DNA from: Linnemannia elongata
Lineage: Eukaryota; Mortierellomycota; Mortierellomycetes; Mortierellales; Mortierellaceae
Assembly (NCBI GenBank): GCA_036320915.1
Contig: JAXBDG010000011.1
Span: 2,186,213 to 2,250,212, forward strand
Reading direction: 5' to 3'
DNA length: 64,000 bases
Position 1 is the stretch's first letter. Every line of letters begins with the position of its first letter. The position numbers and the translations under genes were made by a program. The notes under the pieces are model-generated. The model did not search any database. It saw only the letters and a list, made by a program, of their open reading frames with translations, and was not told the origin of the DNA. Shown in pieces: positions 1-14,288 of the stretch.

Positions 1-866
1 TGTAGAGCAAGAGGTAGTGGAGGAGATGGGGAAGGAGTTGTGATGGATGCTAAAAGAGAAGAGAAGTGAAGAGGACAAGTGTTCTGCAAAGAGAGTGAGT
101 GAGAGTGAGTGAGAGAGCGAGAGAGAGTGAGAGAGAGGAAGAGAGGAAAGGCAGGTGCGATGGAAGCAGGAGAATTCGAACAAACGATTCAAAAAAAAAA
201 AAGAATTGCCCAAAATAAATCAATCACCTGACCTCACGATGTGCTCGTGACTTAATAGTTTGGTTGGAGGAGAAATGTGTAAAGACGACGGTCGAGTGCA
301 AGCGAGAGTGTTTCTTCCTCTTTTGCTCAGATTCAATATGGTGCGCACATATATTCATCGGATATACCGGACATACATCCATCATTCCAGGAGGGCCATA
401 TTCACAACACCCATCCATCGATCGATCACCCTTGTTCATTCAGTCAACCACAGGATATCAACACCAGCCATCATTCCTACAACAACAATGACTTATCAGC
501 CTTTGTCAACAATATCTGCCTGTGGCTCTTATCACCATCGATACACCCCCTCGCTCATCTTTACGGCAGGAGGAGCGTGGGCTGTTGATCTTGCTCATCT
601 AGAAACACTTTTTACAGTCTCGCTGAATCAGAAGCACAAACACCCTGTTCAGGATCACGCAAAACTCACATCAGCCTACTGAGGAACACATCATATTCAT
701 CAAACAGCGCAAACAAACAAGATCAACTTCGACACCATCGTGTATCGTTTGCCTTTCAAAGAAAAGCAACAACCAACTCTTAGGAGACACCTCTGCAGTA
801 TCCCCAATGGTCCATCTAAATCTAGTGTACTGACCTCAATATCTTCTGCATTATATTCGTCAACAG
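1..866. other. Upstream region of eS25, no resolved gene
   Basis: GA-rich simple sequence lies at about 90-150. The rest is unique sequence. The start codon and any 5' UTR exon of the eS25 gene must lie here, because the first visible coding exon at 867 begins right after an intron acceptor (TCAACAG) and no ATG is in frame with it before an upstream stop. I could not choose between several ATGs. The long open frame at 260-682 shows no family resemblance. Confidence 0.5.
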
Positions 867-1862
867 GCCAAAAAGGACGTTGCTGCTAAGCCCACGTCAT
901 CCTCGGGTGGCAAAGCCAAGAAGAAGGTACTATATTCTTCTTTGACAGAGCAACTCGCGGAATAACAGTCAGGAAGAGCGAATAACAACGACAGCAGGAA
1001 GAATAAGGAAACAACAACAAAACGAGAAGCAAGCAAAGGTTTCGACGCTACAGGATGTCTTTTCCTTTCTGGAAGTAGAAGAACTAGGAAAATATTGACG
1101 CCTTTGATCTTCAAACTCGATTCCGATGGGAAATGGAGTAACGAGCAGGGCGAGAGAAAGGGAAAAGATGTAGCAAGGAGAACAAAGTGTAGTGAGCTCT
1201 TTGTTCGACACGGGTCAGACACATCACCATCAAACAAGATCTACGACAATAACAGCAGCGACACAACAGCAGCCTCAATGGAATCTGTTTGCACTAGATC
1301 CACAACAAGTCAGACACATCAACAATAGCAATAGTAATGGAATCAATCGCAACTTGATTCAGAAAGACAAGGCGACAACAGCATAAAACGTCGACCAGCT
1401 GCACATACAGACACAGGAACGAAAAGACGGACAAGCCTCATTTGCCACCAATCCAAACGAGTTGAGCGCCACATCAGGGAATTCTCCTACGTGGCCTCTA
1501 TTAAGCACAGCTTGGAATACTCACACCTTACATTGTTTTGTATTTTACTCCCTGAATATGAGTAGAAGTGGTCCAAGGGAAAGGTTAAGGACAAGGCCAA
1601 CAACGCCGTCATCCTCGACAAGACCACCTACGACAAGTTGATGAAGGAGGTCCCCACCTACAAGCTCGTCTCGCCCTCTGTTCTCGTTGACCGTCTCCGC
1701 ATCAACGGCTCCCTTGCCCGCGCTGCCATCCGTGAGCTCGCCAACCAGGGTCTCATCGTCCCCGTCTCCACCCACGGTGCCCAGTGGATCTACACCCGTG
1801 CCACCGGCGTCGAGGAGGAGAAGAAGGCTGCTCCCAAGAAGGAGGCTGCCGATCAGGAATAA
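867..1862 (+). CDS. RPS25: 40S ribosomal protein eS25 (first exon unresolved)
   Basis: This is a structural protein of the small ribosomal subunit head. Two coding exons are visible. Exon 867-926 encodes [20 protein letters not shown] and ends at a GTACTA donor. Exon 1566-1862 begins [15 protein letters not shown] and ends at TAA. The second exon carries the eS25 winged-helix core: the block around [20 protein letters not shown], then [16 protein letters not shown], then [14 protein letters not shown]. The 639-bp intron between them is long for this window. The visible part is 118 aa, close to the usual ~105-125 aa, so the missing first exon should encode little more than the initiator Met. 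The lysine-rich N-terminus and acidic or lysine-rich tail are typical. The family call is sure; the 5' end is open. Confidence 0.93.
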
Positions 1863-2503
1863 ATCATTAGGATATCCACTTCCTAATTCTTTATTTCCTT
1901 TTTGTCCAAATCCAAATAAACCCAATCTTTTAGCCAACTCTTTTCTGCAGTCTTTGTTCGATATTGTTCAGGTGTGGGCAAAAATTGAATGGTCAGATAA
2001 ACTGGATGGAGCCACGGCGGAACAGTTTGCGGACGATAGAGGTCGAGTACCGTGGCCACTTTTATACGGCTCTTGTACTTGTCGCTGGAACTGTTTAACT
2101 GTCCCCGTACAATCTGCAATGTTATGACTTCTTAGCAAAGAGCTTGCCAAACAACAGTGCTCATTGGCCACCTACAGGTATGCCCTTCACAGTAGGTGAG
2201 GTTACTCTAGCGCCACCAAGAAAAAGTGATCAAGTGACTGTTTATTTTACATGTCAACAAGGCCCATCGGTGTTGACTCGGTTGATACAAAAAGGGCCGA
2301 GGAAACGGTACTCCTCGAACTCTTAGCTCTTACTCTCTTCAAGGATCAGATCACTCTCTCTCTCTCTCTCTCCTTCCATTCGATTGCAGCGCCGCTTCTT
2401 ATTTCTTGGTACGGATACCACATCAGACTCCAGGATGGAGACACACTTTATAGTCACATTCGACACACAGATTAATCGTCGTAAAGCAATCCTGAATCAA
2501 CCC

Positions 2504-2541
<38 letters not shown>

Positions 2542-2692
2542 GTACAACAATAACAATAATAATATTATTATTATTAACAACCAAAATTCCATTCGTTTTA
2601 TTCGGGCATTAACGTTGCTCAGGTACTTTTTGTCCACTTCTAGGAACGTCCCGTCTATACCCTAGCAGCCAACCAACGACCAACTATCAAAT
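1863..2692. other. Intergenic region between eS25 and MIA40
   Basis: I see no gene. The left part is the eS25 3' flank. A CT repeat at about 2350-2372 and the AAC/AAT microsatellite at 2502-2580 lie in the putative MIA40 promoter. Confidence 0.5.
2502..2580. repeat. AAC / AAT trinucleotide microsatellite
   Basis: About 13 AAC units run into interrupted AAT/ATT units. The tract sits ~110 bp upstream of the MIA40 start codon, so its length could affect that promoter or 5' UTR. Confidence 0.9.
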
Positions 2693-3115
2693 ATGTCATA
2701 CACTAGAGACGAAGGAAAGGACACTATCATGTTCCTCGAACCCTCAGCGGCCACCACCCCCGACCCCACTCCCTCTGCTTCATCCTCCTCTACGTCTTCA
2801 GAATCCCGGGACCAATCGGCAGCATTCAACCCAGAGACAGGCGAGATCAACTGGGACTGCCCTTGTCTCGGAGGCATGGCTCAACCTCCTTGCGGAGACG
2901 CTTTCAAAGAGGCCTTCTCTTGCTTTGTGTTCTCTACTTCCGAGCCCAAGGGATATGACTGTGTCGAAAAGTTCCAGGCCATGCAGGAGTGTTTCCGTGC
3001 CAACCCTGAGGTCTATGCCGATCAATTGGATGACGATGACGACGAGGAGGAGGATAAAAAGGAGGATGAGAAGGAGGATTCCAACACCAGTACTGAAGTG
3101 ACCAAGAGTGTGTAA
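2693..3115 (+). CDS. MIA40: Mitochondrial intermembrane space import protein MIA40
   Basis: MIA40 is the disulfide relay receptor that oxidises incoming intermembrane-space proteins and is re-oxidised by Erv1. The single exon encodes 140 aa. The redox CPC motif is C56-P-C58. It is followed by the twin CX9C helices C67/C77 and C90/C100, exactly the CHCH arrangement of the family. A Ser/Thr/Pro linker precedes the domain, and the tail (about 109-140) is very acidic. There is no N-terminal presequence or membrane anchor, so this is the short soluble form as in animals (CHCHD4), unlike the anchored yeast protein. The start was chosen because it gives the full Mia40 core and lies after an upstream stop. 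The gene converges on the GMD gene. Confidence 0.94.
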   Translation: MSYTRDEGKDTIMFLEPSAATTPDPTPSASSSSTSSESRDQSAAFNPETGEINWDCPCLGGMAQPPCGDAFKEAFSCFVFSTSEPKGYDCVEKFQAMQECFRANPEVYADQLDDDDDEEEDKKEDEKEDSNTSTEVTKSV

Positions 3116-3440
3116 GCACATTTGGTCATTAAATAAAACATTCGTTCAACCACAGCTCCCTCACTCACTCACACAGACGCTCACGGCACAGAAAGGAACG
3201 AAAGGGCATCCAAACGACGTGCTTCAGAGCACGCGGGGGAAAGTGAGGAAGTGAGTACAAAGCAAATACCTACCATGAGATAAAAATAAATGCACGTGCA
3301 TACATATTAAACACACAGGTAGGTTACTGAGAAAATTGTCTTTTATGTAAAGGGTATTTCTAACTATGATACAAAGGATAGTCGTCTATGGGAGGATGTA
3401 AAAAGAAAGGATTCTTAAAAAGGTAACTCAAACAACATGT
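3116..3440. other. Convergent 3' flanks of MIA40 and GMD
   Basis: A-rich sequence with no gene seen. It should hold the two polyadenylation sites; AATAAA occurs at 3131 and again near 3286. Confidence 0.4.
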
Positions 3441-5115
<1,675 letters not shown>

Positions 5116-6414
5116 ATTAGTATATGAATGTGTTTGTGTAAGTTGCGTGAGTGAGTGGGAGAGGAGGACGAGGATAAGGGTGAAAACAAGAAAGAAAGAA
5201 AGAAAGGGTGATGAGATGGAGAACTGGTTGGCCTTTTAAACGAGATGACAATCAGATGGGCTGTTGGTGGTTCGCGACTCGCCTGATGAAGTATTGTTGT
5301 AGAGTGAGAGCAAAGGGCAAAAAAATGCAAAAGGGCCGTTGACCAATGGGAATGGGGACAGGTGGGATAAGGTGTCCTGGTGTATTCAAACAAAGACGAT
5401 TGAACTGCGGGATAGGAATAGCGGAAGTGTATCTATAGCAAATGGTGAAATGGTGCATGCTAATACGTCCATGTCCATGCCCATGCAATGGGTCAGGGAT
5501 TTTTCTTTTTCTTCTTTTCCCTCTTATTCTTCTCTTCTTTCTCTTTGTCCTCTTCTCCTCTTATTCCGCTCTCCCTCTGCAGGCGATATACTTACCCCTG
5601 GATCATAAATGAAAGCGACACGAACAAGATTCTGCACCAGCGGAAATGAAATTTCAAATCGACTCGACGCTAACTTATCCCTTCTTCTGCTGGTTCTGCT
5701 GCTGCTGCTGGTACCGCTGTTAGCCAAGGGGAACAGGAATAAGAACAAAAGTGCGTTAAAAATAACACCACCCAAGATAAAAACTCTATTTCACATACAC
5801 ACACACACTTAGCGAGGACCTCGACAGAAAAAGGGCTACCAAAGAGAATTCCCCTCACTTCAGAGCCCTATTCTACCCCCGAGTCAACCAACAACTAACA
5901 ACCACCAACCAACAACCAAACCAAACCAGAGAAGCAAAATGATAAGGAAACGACATTGAATTTGAAGTTTGGGCAAGCACGTCAAGTCAAGGTAACCCAT
6001 ACCAGTTGTTCAAAGAGTCAGCCCTACTGCTTATTACTGAGAGCAGCTGGGGAATTTCTATCGATTCAAGGTGACCTGCCATGTCCAGCTGGATATTCTT
6101 GTCTTTCTGATCTGGGTCCCCTACTCTATCACTGGTACACGTATTCGGGGTGTACCCTTTCAAAAACGTGCATACCGTCTCACTCTCATTTTCATTCGCT
6201 GTCCCCCCCTGTTTTGGAGACGTGCGGTTGCATTACATGAATCGTACACGACGCTCGCGTTATTTTTTGTGAGAACAAAAGGACGTCTGCAATCTAAAAG
6301 AACAATACTACATGGTAGTACTAATCAAAGAATAAGAAAGACAGGCAGCTCCCTAAAGAGGGTCCTGATAACAAGATACAGAATCGATCCAAAGAAGCGA
6401 ATGGCGCTCAAATA
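5116..6414. other. GMD upstream region and flank, no gene seen
   Basis: Immediately upstream of GMD, 5160-5560 is rich in pyrimidine runs on the coding (-) strand, as is usual for strong fungal promoters. 5570-6414 has open frames on both strands without recognisable features. Confidence 0.4.
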
Positions 6415-7490
6415 GGCATACCAAAAGTAAACGACATGTAACGATGGAACAACTCGTCCTTGTCCAACGCTGTCTTCTTGTCCTTGGTATTGCTTCTCGT
6501 CAATGTCTTCGCGCTGGAGACCACAATCGCAACGATCGCATTAGTAAACTTTCGTACTAGCACCAATCGGGTCCTGAGGAGCGTGTAATAGTCCTACTGC
6601 CTGGTCTTGGCGTCCGCTTGGACTTGACATGCTCGGGTTGAACATAGAGTTCCTGCATGCTGTGCTGATCAGGTGGTACCAATATCCGCGCAAGATTTGG
6701 GCCTATCGAGCTTGATCGCCATCCGCTCGTCCTTGATTATACAGCAACTCTTCTTGATCGAGTTCATCAATCATGTCGTACCCAAGATAACCTAATCCAT
6801 GGCCATAAACTCTTCCTGCACGTCCACCATCTTTACCTTCAAGTCCTTGATATCCAACAGGACGCTGCACATAGTAATTGACATTGTCGTTGATACTATT
6901 GTATTGGCTGTTGTCGTAATGCCTACTGTTGTTCGTGTGTGCGGCGAGCAAGTCCTTGTGCTGCGGTTGATTGCTGCCAGCTCGAAGCTGGGACGGGTAG
7001 TGGTGATAGTAGACATTGAATCCCGTTCGATGGACATAAGGCGGTGAGATAGACGCAGTACGGAGTGCCTGACAAGTAAACCTGTGTGAAGAAGAAAGCA
7101 GGGAATAAGACTGTGCGAAAAAAAAAAGTAAGAAGTGAAGATAAAAGAGGAGGAGATACGAGATGAGTAGCGAAGAGAAGAGGAGAGATGAGAGACTTAA
7201 TACAAGAAAGGACTCGCTCGTAGATCTGAATGTATGGATTGTGGAGATAAAGGCTAGTTAGCATGCACAATTTTAGAGAGGATAGACTGGATGGGATTAA
7301 GAGTGTGAGAGCGCTCAAGTGACTAAGGTTAACACAACAACCATAAAACAAGGACGATAGATATCATACACATAAAATGAAAAGGATAAGGAAGATAGGA
7401 GGATGGTACCCTTTTGGGTCAGTTAAAGAACAGAGCATACACCGTACAGACATAAGAAAAAGGGGTGTCCTTCCAGGAGATTGCAGCCAT
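6415..7490 (-). CDS. Hypothetical protein, splice pattern partly unresolved
   Basis: I do not recognise this gene. A candidate first exon, 7443-7490, encodes MAAISWKDTPFSYVCT. A second, from 7068, continues in frame as ALRTASISPPYVHRTGF and then a Tyr/Gly-rich stretch (NVYYHHYPSQL, GYLGYDMIDELDQEELLY), reaching a stop at 6703. Together they would give 137 aa. Further downstream, two other frames also look coding: one with KSKRTPRPGSRTITRSS (about 6580-6700), and a last one at 6415-6590 with DYYTLLRTRLVLVRKFTNA, a short hydrophobic stretch and the end ELFHRYMSFTFGMPI. The gene therefore probably has more exons and ends at 6415. The middle junctions could not be fixed. Confidence 0.35.
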
Positions 7491-8091
7491 GACAGATTCT
7501 GAGTGAGGAAGTAGTAGTCTCCTCTCCGACCGACTCAAGTGATTCAGGCAGCCACCACCTCACTGTTTCATCTCTGCCAATCCTTAAAACTGCTTCGCCC
7601 TAGTAATCTGTAATATGTACTTTAGGCGAACACCCACATCCAACACGGACAACGCTTTCCAAAAAGACCCATCCTTCATATCTTCCATTCTAATCAATTC
7701 ATTACAACAAGCCAAAGACCATACCCAGTCTTTGGGTCATTGTGAAAATTCATTCAAATTGATGCCACCTGAAGTTGTGCGATCTGCAGATAGTGCACTG
7801 ATGGTTTTTTTTTTTCATTCTGTTCTGCAGCTTCTGTTTGTTCGTGTGTTATGTTTAAGGCGCCTAGAAACTAAAGCACAGAATATTAAAGCTAATAAAA
7901 AAAAGTATAATAAAAGACACAGCGCAGGAAGACAGGAGAAGAGGAATCGGGCTGAATTGCAGGCAACTGATTGTGCGGATAGGGTGGTTATTCAGTTCCG
8001 CAGCTTATTAAGGGTTTCCGAGGCTGTCCTTATACAGCAGCAGAAGGGGAGAATTACGAGAAATTAGAGCAGGCGGGAAAAGATGAACAAA
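7491..8091. other. Intergenic, no gene seen
   Basis: The open frame at 7615-8067 (+) has the composition of random sequence and no motif. The region probably holds the 3' flank of the FAM72-like gene and the promoter of the gene to its left. Confidence 0.4.
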
Positions 8092-9292
8092 TTAGCGCCC
8101 CACATTGCCATCCGTCGTCTTATTGCTCCATGTAGGCAGGTCGTCCCAAAACATATTGCGGTCACCGATCGTACGCCAGTGAGGGACGATCTCATGTGCG
8201 TAAAAAATCCAAAAGTGTCCGTTTCCTCTGTTGGTTTCGCATCCTGAGCAAGGTTGACTCAAGTTGTACCCGCACACACTTCCACTATTGAACCAGATCG
8301 AGGTATGACGTCCACAATGAGAATTAGTTCATACATGCGAGTCTGCAGAATACATGTTGTTGTAAAGCACTGGCATATGTAAGGCATCGTACCAGCTGGC
8401 ACAAGCAAAGAGATGGAACTTGCACGGACAAATGATCGACACTGGGCGATCAGGTAGACCTAGAACGCTATTATTTGATAATATAAAGGTACAATATAAC
8501 TTAGCCCATGGTGCTTTGACCAACCTGTATTTGTGTCCATGAAATCAGTGTTCACATGCAGAGAAAACAGATGGAAGAGACATACCCAAGGGCAAGGTTT
8601 GTGGAAAACAACTTTTTGGACGGATCACCTACAAGGTGGCCCTGCATCGCCTGTTCACATAGCGTCGTTTTACATGAAGCACACTCTAACTTCCACAATG
8701 GGTGCCGAACAACAGGTGCACTCGAAGAAGGCGTAGAAGGAGTTAATGGCGCTGGTTGATGCTGCTGCTGATGATGGTAGTGTTGCTGCTCCCTCATCAC
8801 CAATTGCTGCTGTTGTTGAGAGTAGCTCGACTGGTGCGGATTGTGATATCCTTGTTGAGGGTATGGGTTGTTCATTGGCTGGTGTTGGTGGTGGTTAACA
8901 GGAAGGCTGGGACGTCTATTCATGTTGGGTTCAGGGCCTCCCCAAGGCCCACTCTGCTGGGCCGAGTAGGGTCCCCCGCCGCCCGAAAGACTCCGGTATC
9001 GTTGCCTCTGCTGCTGCTGCTGCTGATGTTGTTGATGTTGTTGTGATTGCTGCTGCTGTTGTTGCATCTGTTGCATTACTGCCTGTTGTGAGTAATGGCT
9101 GTTGGATGGATAGGGTACCGATGGAATCGACAACGTTGGAGGGTGGGATAAGGTTGCCGTCGAAATCATTTCTTCTCCCGGTGGGCAAGGCGGCGAAGAG
9201 GTACTTGACGACATCGGGGATGGCAATGTGCGTCTTGCCGATGCCGCCACTGTCACATCGATACTGAGGTTGTTCGATGGTCGGGAAGACAT
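8092..9292 (-). CDS. FAM72-like protein with long Q/P/S-rich N-terminus
   Basis: Exons by hand are 8586-9292, 8393-8524 and 8092-8284, with GT-AG borders. They total 1032 nt and stay in frame for 343 aa. Residues 1 to ~210 are low complexity (poly-Gln, Pro, Ser, His). The C-terminal ~130 residues match the FAM72 layout: ECASCKTTLCEQAM, then LFSTN, then CPCKFHLFACASCGSVCGYN (across the last intron), QPCSGC, GNGHFWIFYAHEIVPHWR and NMFWDDLPTW. In animals FAM72A binds and destabilises the uracil glycosylase UNG2; the role in fungi is unknown. The four CxxC pairs could bind zinc. The long Q-rich extension is absent from the ~149-aa animal proteins. The middle exon border is the least certain. Confidence 0.82.
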
Positions 9293-10259
9293 TATGTGCT
9301 TTGTTTTTGATCGGCTGCTGTGGTTGCCTAGCGTAGGAGAGTAGAGGAGTAGGAGAATGGATAATATTAGAAAAGTTGTCGAAAGAGAAGGTTTGAATTG
9401 CCAATGGCTATAAACGACAGCTGCTTTGTGGTGGTGACGAAAGGAATTGGCTGAATAAAGAAATAGGAGAGTCTTCAGGAAGGAGCAAAAAGTCAAAACA
9501 GGCGCAGAAAGGCACTATTACGTAAAAAGAGAATAAAAGAAAGGGAAACATTTTATCAAGTAAAATCGATGTGTCAAAAAGAGAGAACGAAGAGAGGGGC
9601 CCGACATTGTTTGGCGGGAGAGTGATGTGGCTGTAGGTGATCGACTAAACAAGCAGTGTCGCGAGGGTACGTGTGGTTGGCCATGATTGTTTTTGGTGAG
9701 GGCGAATGAGTGTGTATGAGTTTGTGTTTGTGTAGGGAGGGACATTGGTGGTTTGAGGTCAGGTCTTGTTTGGGTCGGTGTAGCATCGCAGAGGAAGTGA
9801 GAGAACGAAAGTCGGGGAAGGTGGGAAATGGAGAAATATGAATATAAACGTGGAGAAATAAAAAAGGAAGAGACACTCTATATGCGACGGCCCTGATTGC
9901 TTCATTGGCAGACGTACCGAAAGGGTAATTACCAAGAAAGCGTCGTACTCGGAGAAAAGCAGCACTGAGGAATTTGACCAGGCGCACGGACTCGCAGTGG
10001 TTCCGGGTGTGTCGATTGTTGCAGAGGGAGTTGGAAACAAGAAATTGATTCTGAGTAGTAGTAAAGGTTAGACAAGACAGGACGAGGAGGAACTAGTATG
10101 GTGACGGAGGGTTGACTTGTTAGCAAGCAAATCGAGGACTGGATGCAGGATGAAAGGAGTTGGGCGATTGGTGGGAGGTATGAGATGTCAGGTATGAAGA
10201 AAGCTGAAAATCTCAAGGTAAGAGGAAGCAGGGAGGGACAGCAGAAAGATATATAGGGA

Positions 10260-10301
<42 letters not shown>

Positions 10302-13300
10302 TAAGAAGAAGGGTTGGAAAAATGGTTTTATACCTGAAATAGGGTGTATATGTGGGTGGGACGTGGATGTAGATGTAGATGTCGATGTCAATGTCAATGC
10401 TAGATTAAAGTGGACAAGCAGAAGGGCCGAGATGATGGTTTAAGCCAAAGAGTTGAAAAACAAATGAACGGATAGAGAAGAGAGGGAATGAAGGTACAGG
10501 AGACATCTATGGCATGAAGAAGAAAAGAAGGAAGAGAGATCGAAAAGAGTGAAAAGAAGAATCTATTGATAATAGGATAGCATCGTTGTGGTTTGTTTGT
10601 TTGTTTAATGCGTGCATGGGATTATTTGTTCCTTGTTGACAATTAGTGTCCTTGGACATCTGGACCTGGAGGAGGCGGCGGAGGGAAAGGAAGGACAAGC
10701 ATGGTTTTCTGAAGACATGTTCTACGTGCAATTACCACTTTACCACTTTTCTCCAGTCCAGTCCATTATTCTCTTACAAAACGATAGATGTAGAGTACTG
10801 TGGTACTCGTGTCGACAATGATAGTGTGCATATGTGAAAGAAAGAACAAATAAGAAGTTCAAGAGGGGAATGACAATGTTCCTGTCTGTCCATGCGCCCT
10901 TGAATCCACAAAAAAACGTCGATTACAGTGCTACTTGTCATTTCTTTACTTATTACCGACACACATCGCACATAGGCGACATGGACTCAGTCGGTGTCGA
11001 CAGAGCAAGATACTAATGTGCCAGGAGACAGGCATTCAAAGGCAATTCTTTTTCAGGGATGAGAGTATGAGGAGGCACCACAGGGACATCTGAACAAATT
11101 TCATTGTGAAAGAGAAAGACAAAAAAGAAAGACGAGGAGACAGAAGGGCGACAGGAGAGGGAGAGAGGAAAGAAAGGAGAGGAGAGCATGGAAAGAGAAG
11201 GGAGAAGGGGTAAAGTAAGATGCACAGAACAAGGGCCAAGGATTGGGTCATTATCTGGTGTGTGTCCATGGTACTCTCCTACCCTTGGAAAGGAGCAATC
11301 GGTATGTGAGTTTGTTGATTTGTTCTGTTTGTGCACGCGAACTTGAAAACGTGCGCAAGGACAAACCTACACACAGTCTGTGGGGTAAATTTCACACACT
11401 CACCCTCTCGCCCCCTTCGGTATTTTTTCACTTCTCTGTCTTTGTTCGCACTACTCACGGAGCATAACAAACACACAACTACAAAGGAACGGAGAAATAC
11501 CAAAGTGTGAAAAGGGCGAGGGGAGGGATATCAATGCCAATCGAAAAAAAAAAGGATTGGCAAGGCTACAAGGCCAAGGCATGGGCCAAAGGCATGCCAT
11601 GCTGTACTGTGCACTTGTCGCGGGCTTCAAGGCGCTATAAAACGCGAGAAACAAGGGGCGCGGGTTCATCCTAGCAACAACCAAGAACCAAAAACAAAAA
11701 GAAAACTCGCGGCTTTGAGAAAAGCAAAAGAGCAGCCAGGACAGATAGGAAAGTCTCCGTATCCATGAGGCATCGTTGCCATGAAAGTTGACGATGAGTC
11801 AGGGGGGCCTAGGATGACCTGGTATGCCAAAGATGCGCTAAGAGGGGAGACCTCATTAACACCCAGAAGAGTGGATACTCTTTCCATAACCCATTCTTCC
11901 ACTGATTGCTCTTCAGCATTCGGCTCATGCTGTTGCTTTCCTCATCACCCATGGTCTCTACGACAAAAAAAAGGAACACTACGTTTCCTATGTGTTTATC
12001 TGTCATATTGCTTATTACATGTAGACAGCCTGGTTGTTTTGTTTGATGTGCCAGCTCATTTTGATGCTTCAATGAATTGATGGCTTTATGATTCTTCGGG
12101 TCAGGCGAAAGCCCGCAAGGCCACTTCGTCGTCTCTCCTACTTTTCCTTCCCTCTCCCTGGCTTCTTTTTATTATGCGAATTGCCCAACTTAGTCCCCTT
12201 TACCATTTTGAACGAGAAAGATCCAATTGTTCTTGTTTTGTTCGTATCCTTCTCTACATTCCGTTCCTTCATCCCTCTCTCCTCCCTTGCATTGATCTCA
12301 CGTTCTCTCCCCTTCCAAAGCACACCTTCGCGATCTTGCCTTTTCCCTGTTTCCTCGCACCCATTAGCTGCTCGCCTCTCATAGTTGCAAGGCGGTAAAA
12401 TAAATAAAAATAAAAAAATAAAAAAAATCGATGTCATATTTCCCATATTCCCTAATTTTTTCAAAACCTCAACAATCGATTAGTGATAGATTTCACCCAG
12501 TGCGCAAACAGAGGGTAGAGTAGAGTTGGTTATCCTCGCGGGAACAAACAATGGCGCCTTTTCTCCTTGCTTCATCGGGACAAAATAGCAATTTTTGCAT
12601 CCATTGAACACTTGCTCAATTTTGGATATTTATGTCCACATGCGCTCAGGCGACCAACCCTGTGCGCTCAAAAAAAGAAGACAGGGAACTGGCGCTGGAA
12701 AACTGTCACCCCTAGAAGTGTTCAAACTTTTTGTCACATCAATTCATAAAAAATGTGATTGCAGCGAACAACCCGGGCAACAGTACCCACTTATTGTGTT
12801 AAAATACCAAAGGGGCGAAGAAGAGACAGGGGCGATAGAAGAGAGACAGGGGCGCACTCATTTCGACAGCCTGATCTAATTTTACCTTTGTGAGCCTGGC
12901 TCAAACACCACCCAACTCGAGTACACCCCTTCCGCGCCAAACCAAAAAAAGCCGAGGTGAGTTGTGGCCATCCATTTTCACAAACAAGCGGTCTTTTTTT
13001 GTTTGCTCTCCCGCCATCCATCCCATCATTGTGGCCGCAATCGGCCCCTTTCTTCTCTCACACGACGACTATTGTGCGTATTCAAGTGTCCAACTGCCCC
13101 GAGTCAATGTCCAATCCAGGAATTATGTTCCTCCCAGATCGGGTCGTCTGGCCTGAAGGAGGTTGAAGCCTCAAATAGGACTTGGTCCTGCCGTCCTTAT
13201 CACCCCTTTCCGTTTCCCTTTTCCCCCTCTATCCTTCTTTTCTTTCTTCCTCTCCTCCTTCAACTCTTCTGTTTCTCTCCTTCTTTTTGCCTTCAACTGC

Positions 13301-13373
13301 CTTTCCTCATCCTTTCCAGTCTCCATAAACCCGACCATAGTCCTACACAAACACCCAACAAATACAAATCACA
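9293..13373. other. 4.1-kb region without a supported gene
   Basis: The part at 9300-10540 is rich in pyrimidine runs on the minus strand and may be FAM72 5' UTR or promoter. It contains an (AG)n tract at 10262-10300. A short minus-strand stretch near 9880-10030 looks weakly coding (FLGNYPFGTSANEAIRAV), but no gene could be built. 10540-12900 has short open frames on both strands. 12900-13370 is the CT-rich promoter of the gene at 13374. Confidence 0.35.
10262..10300. repeat. (AG)n dinucleotide microsatellite
   Basis: An uninterrupted AG run of about 19 units in the long gene-free region. Confidence 0.9.
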
Positions 13374-13763
13374 ATGAGCACCACTGACACAACCCCATTC
13401 GTCTGCCTCGAGACCTTCCGCCCTGACAACACAACATCCTGCCTGCGCTACGACAAAGTAAAGAGCTGCATCAAAGAAGGAACCGCAAACAACGTCCCCT
13501 TCCTTTGCGTCGGTCAGGATACCATCTCCATCGGTGGAGGTGGACCCATCAATCCCCTGCCACTCAATCTGTCATCGAGCGTCTTCCTATGCAACATGGC
13601 CGCTTGTCCCAATGCTGCCCCCGCCACGGTGTCGAGCAAGCCAGGCAAAAAGGGCAGCTCCGACAGTAGTAATACCCCCAGTAGTGCATCGTCAGTCAAG
13701 TCGATCTCCCTCTCTGGGGTCTTTGTCCTTGCCCTTGTCATCTCCCAGGCCGTCTTGTTTTAA
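13374..13763 (+). CDS. Small Cys/Ser-rich protein with C-terminal hydrophobic tail
   Basis: I do not recognise the family. The single exon encodes 129 aa after a long CT-rich leader ending in CAACAAATACAAATCACAATG, a good fungal start context. The first ~85 residues hold six cysteines (FVCLETF, SCLRYDKVKSCIKEG, FLCVG, FLCNMAACPNA). A Ser/Lys/Gly linker follows, then a hydrophobic C-terminus (SGVFVLALVISQAVLF). The tail resembles a GPI-attachment signal or a tail anchor. There is no clear N-terminal signal peptide, which argues for a tail-anchored protein unless an upstream exon is missing. A matching Cys-rich N-domain occurs in small surface proteins, but I cannot name one. Confidence 0.6.
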   Translation: MSTTDTTPFVCLETFRPDNTTSCLRYDKVKSCIKEGTANNVPFLCVGQDTISIGGGGPINPLPLNLSSSVFLCNMAACPNAAPATVSSKPGKKGSSDSSNTPSSASSVKSISLSGVFVLALVISQAVLF

Positions 13764-14288
13764 TCAGTGATCGTAACTGATCAACTTTGTTTTGTTTCCA
13801 ATAATAATAAACTTTTTTTTCTTTCGCCTCAAATACTCAAATCCGTCTCCATCGCCACTTTGTCCCTTCCCTTAACATATCCGACGGTTTGATTGTCGGT
13901 GGCCATGGTAAATAAGAAGGTCACTTGAGCCATTCTTCTTTATGGTCAACCGTTCGTTCATTATTCATTCGCATCCCGAAGCTTGATCCGAGAGCTCAAA
14001 GGAGAAAGATCAACTACGCCCGATGTGAATCCTACAAGGCGGACATTGCCATTAGCGTATTTCGCACTCCCTTCCTTTGTGCTCCCAAAATCCACTGCGA
14101 TTGCCCACACCTTCAGTACGCCCACGCCAATTACCGCAATAGCGCACTGCTGGTACACGCTCGTCTCTCATGAATATCTCTATTTATTAAAAAAGAAAGA
14201 AAAAAAATTAAAAAAATAAAAAGGTACGTAAGGTGTGTACAGGCAGTCATTTTGTTTTTAATATATCAAGCATACAGTGCTTTTGGGT
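13764..14288. other. Convergent 3' flanks, no gene seen
   Basis: AATAAT/AATAAA-like sites follow the 13374 gene at about 13801. The EAF 3' flank is A/T-rich from about 14180. Nothing else was recognised. Confidence 0.4.

Noticed and set aside
260..682. 140-codon plus-strand open frame at the left edge
   Set aside because: No domain, no good promoter or terminator pairing, and it overlaps the likely 5' region of eS25. Composition looks random.
7615..8067. 150-codon plus-strand open frame
   Set aside because: No recognisable motif, random-like composition, antisense to the FAM72 3' flank.
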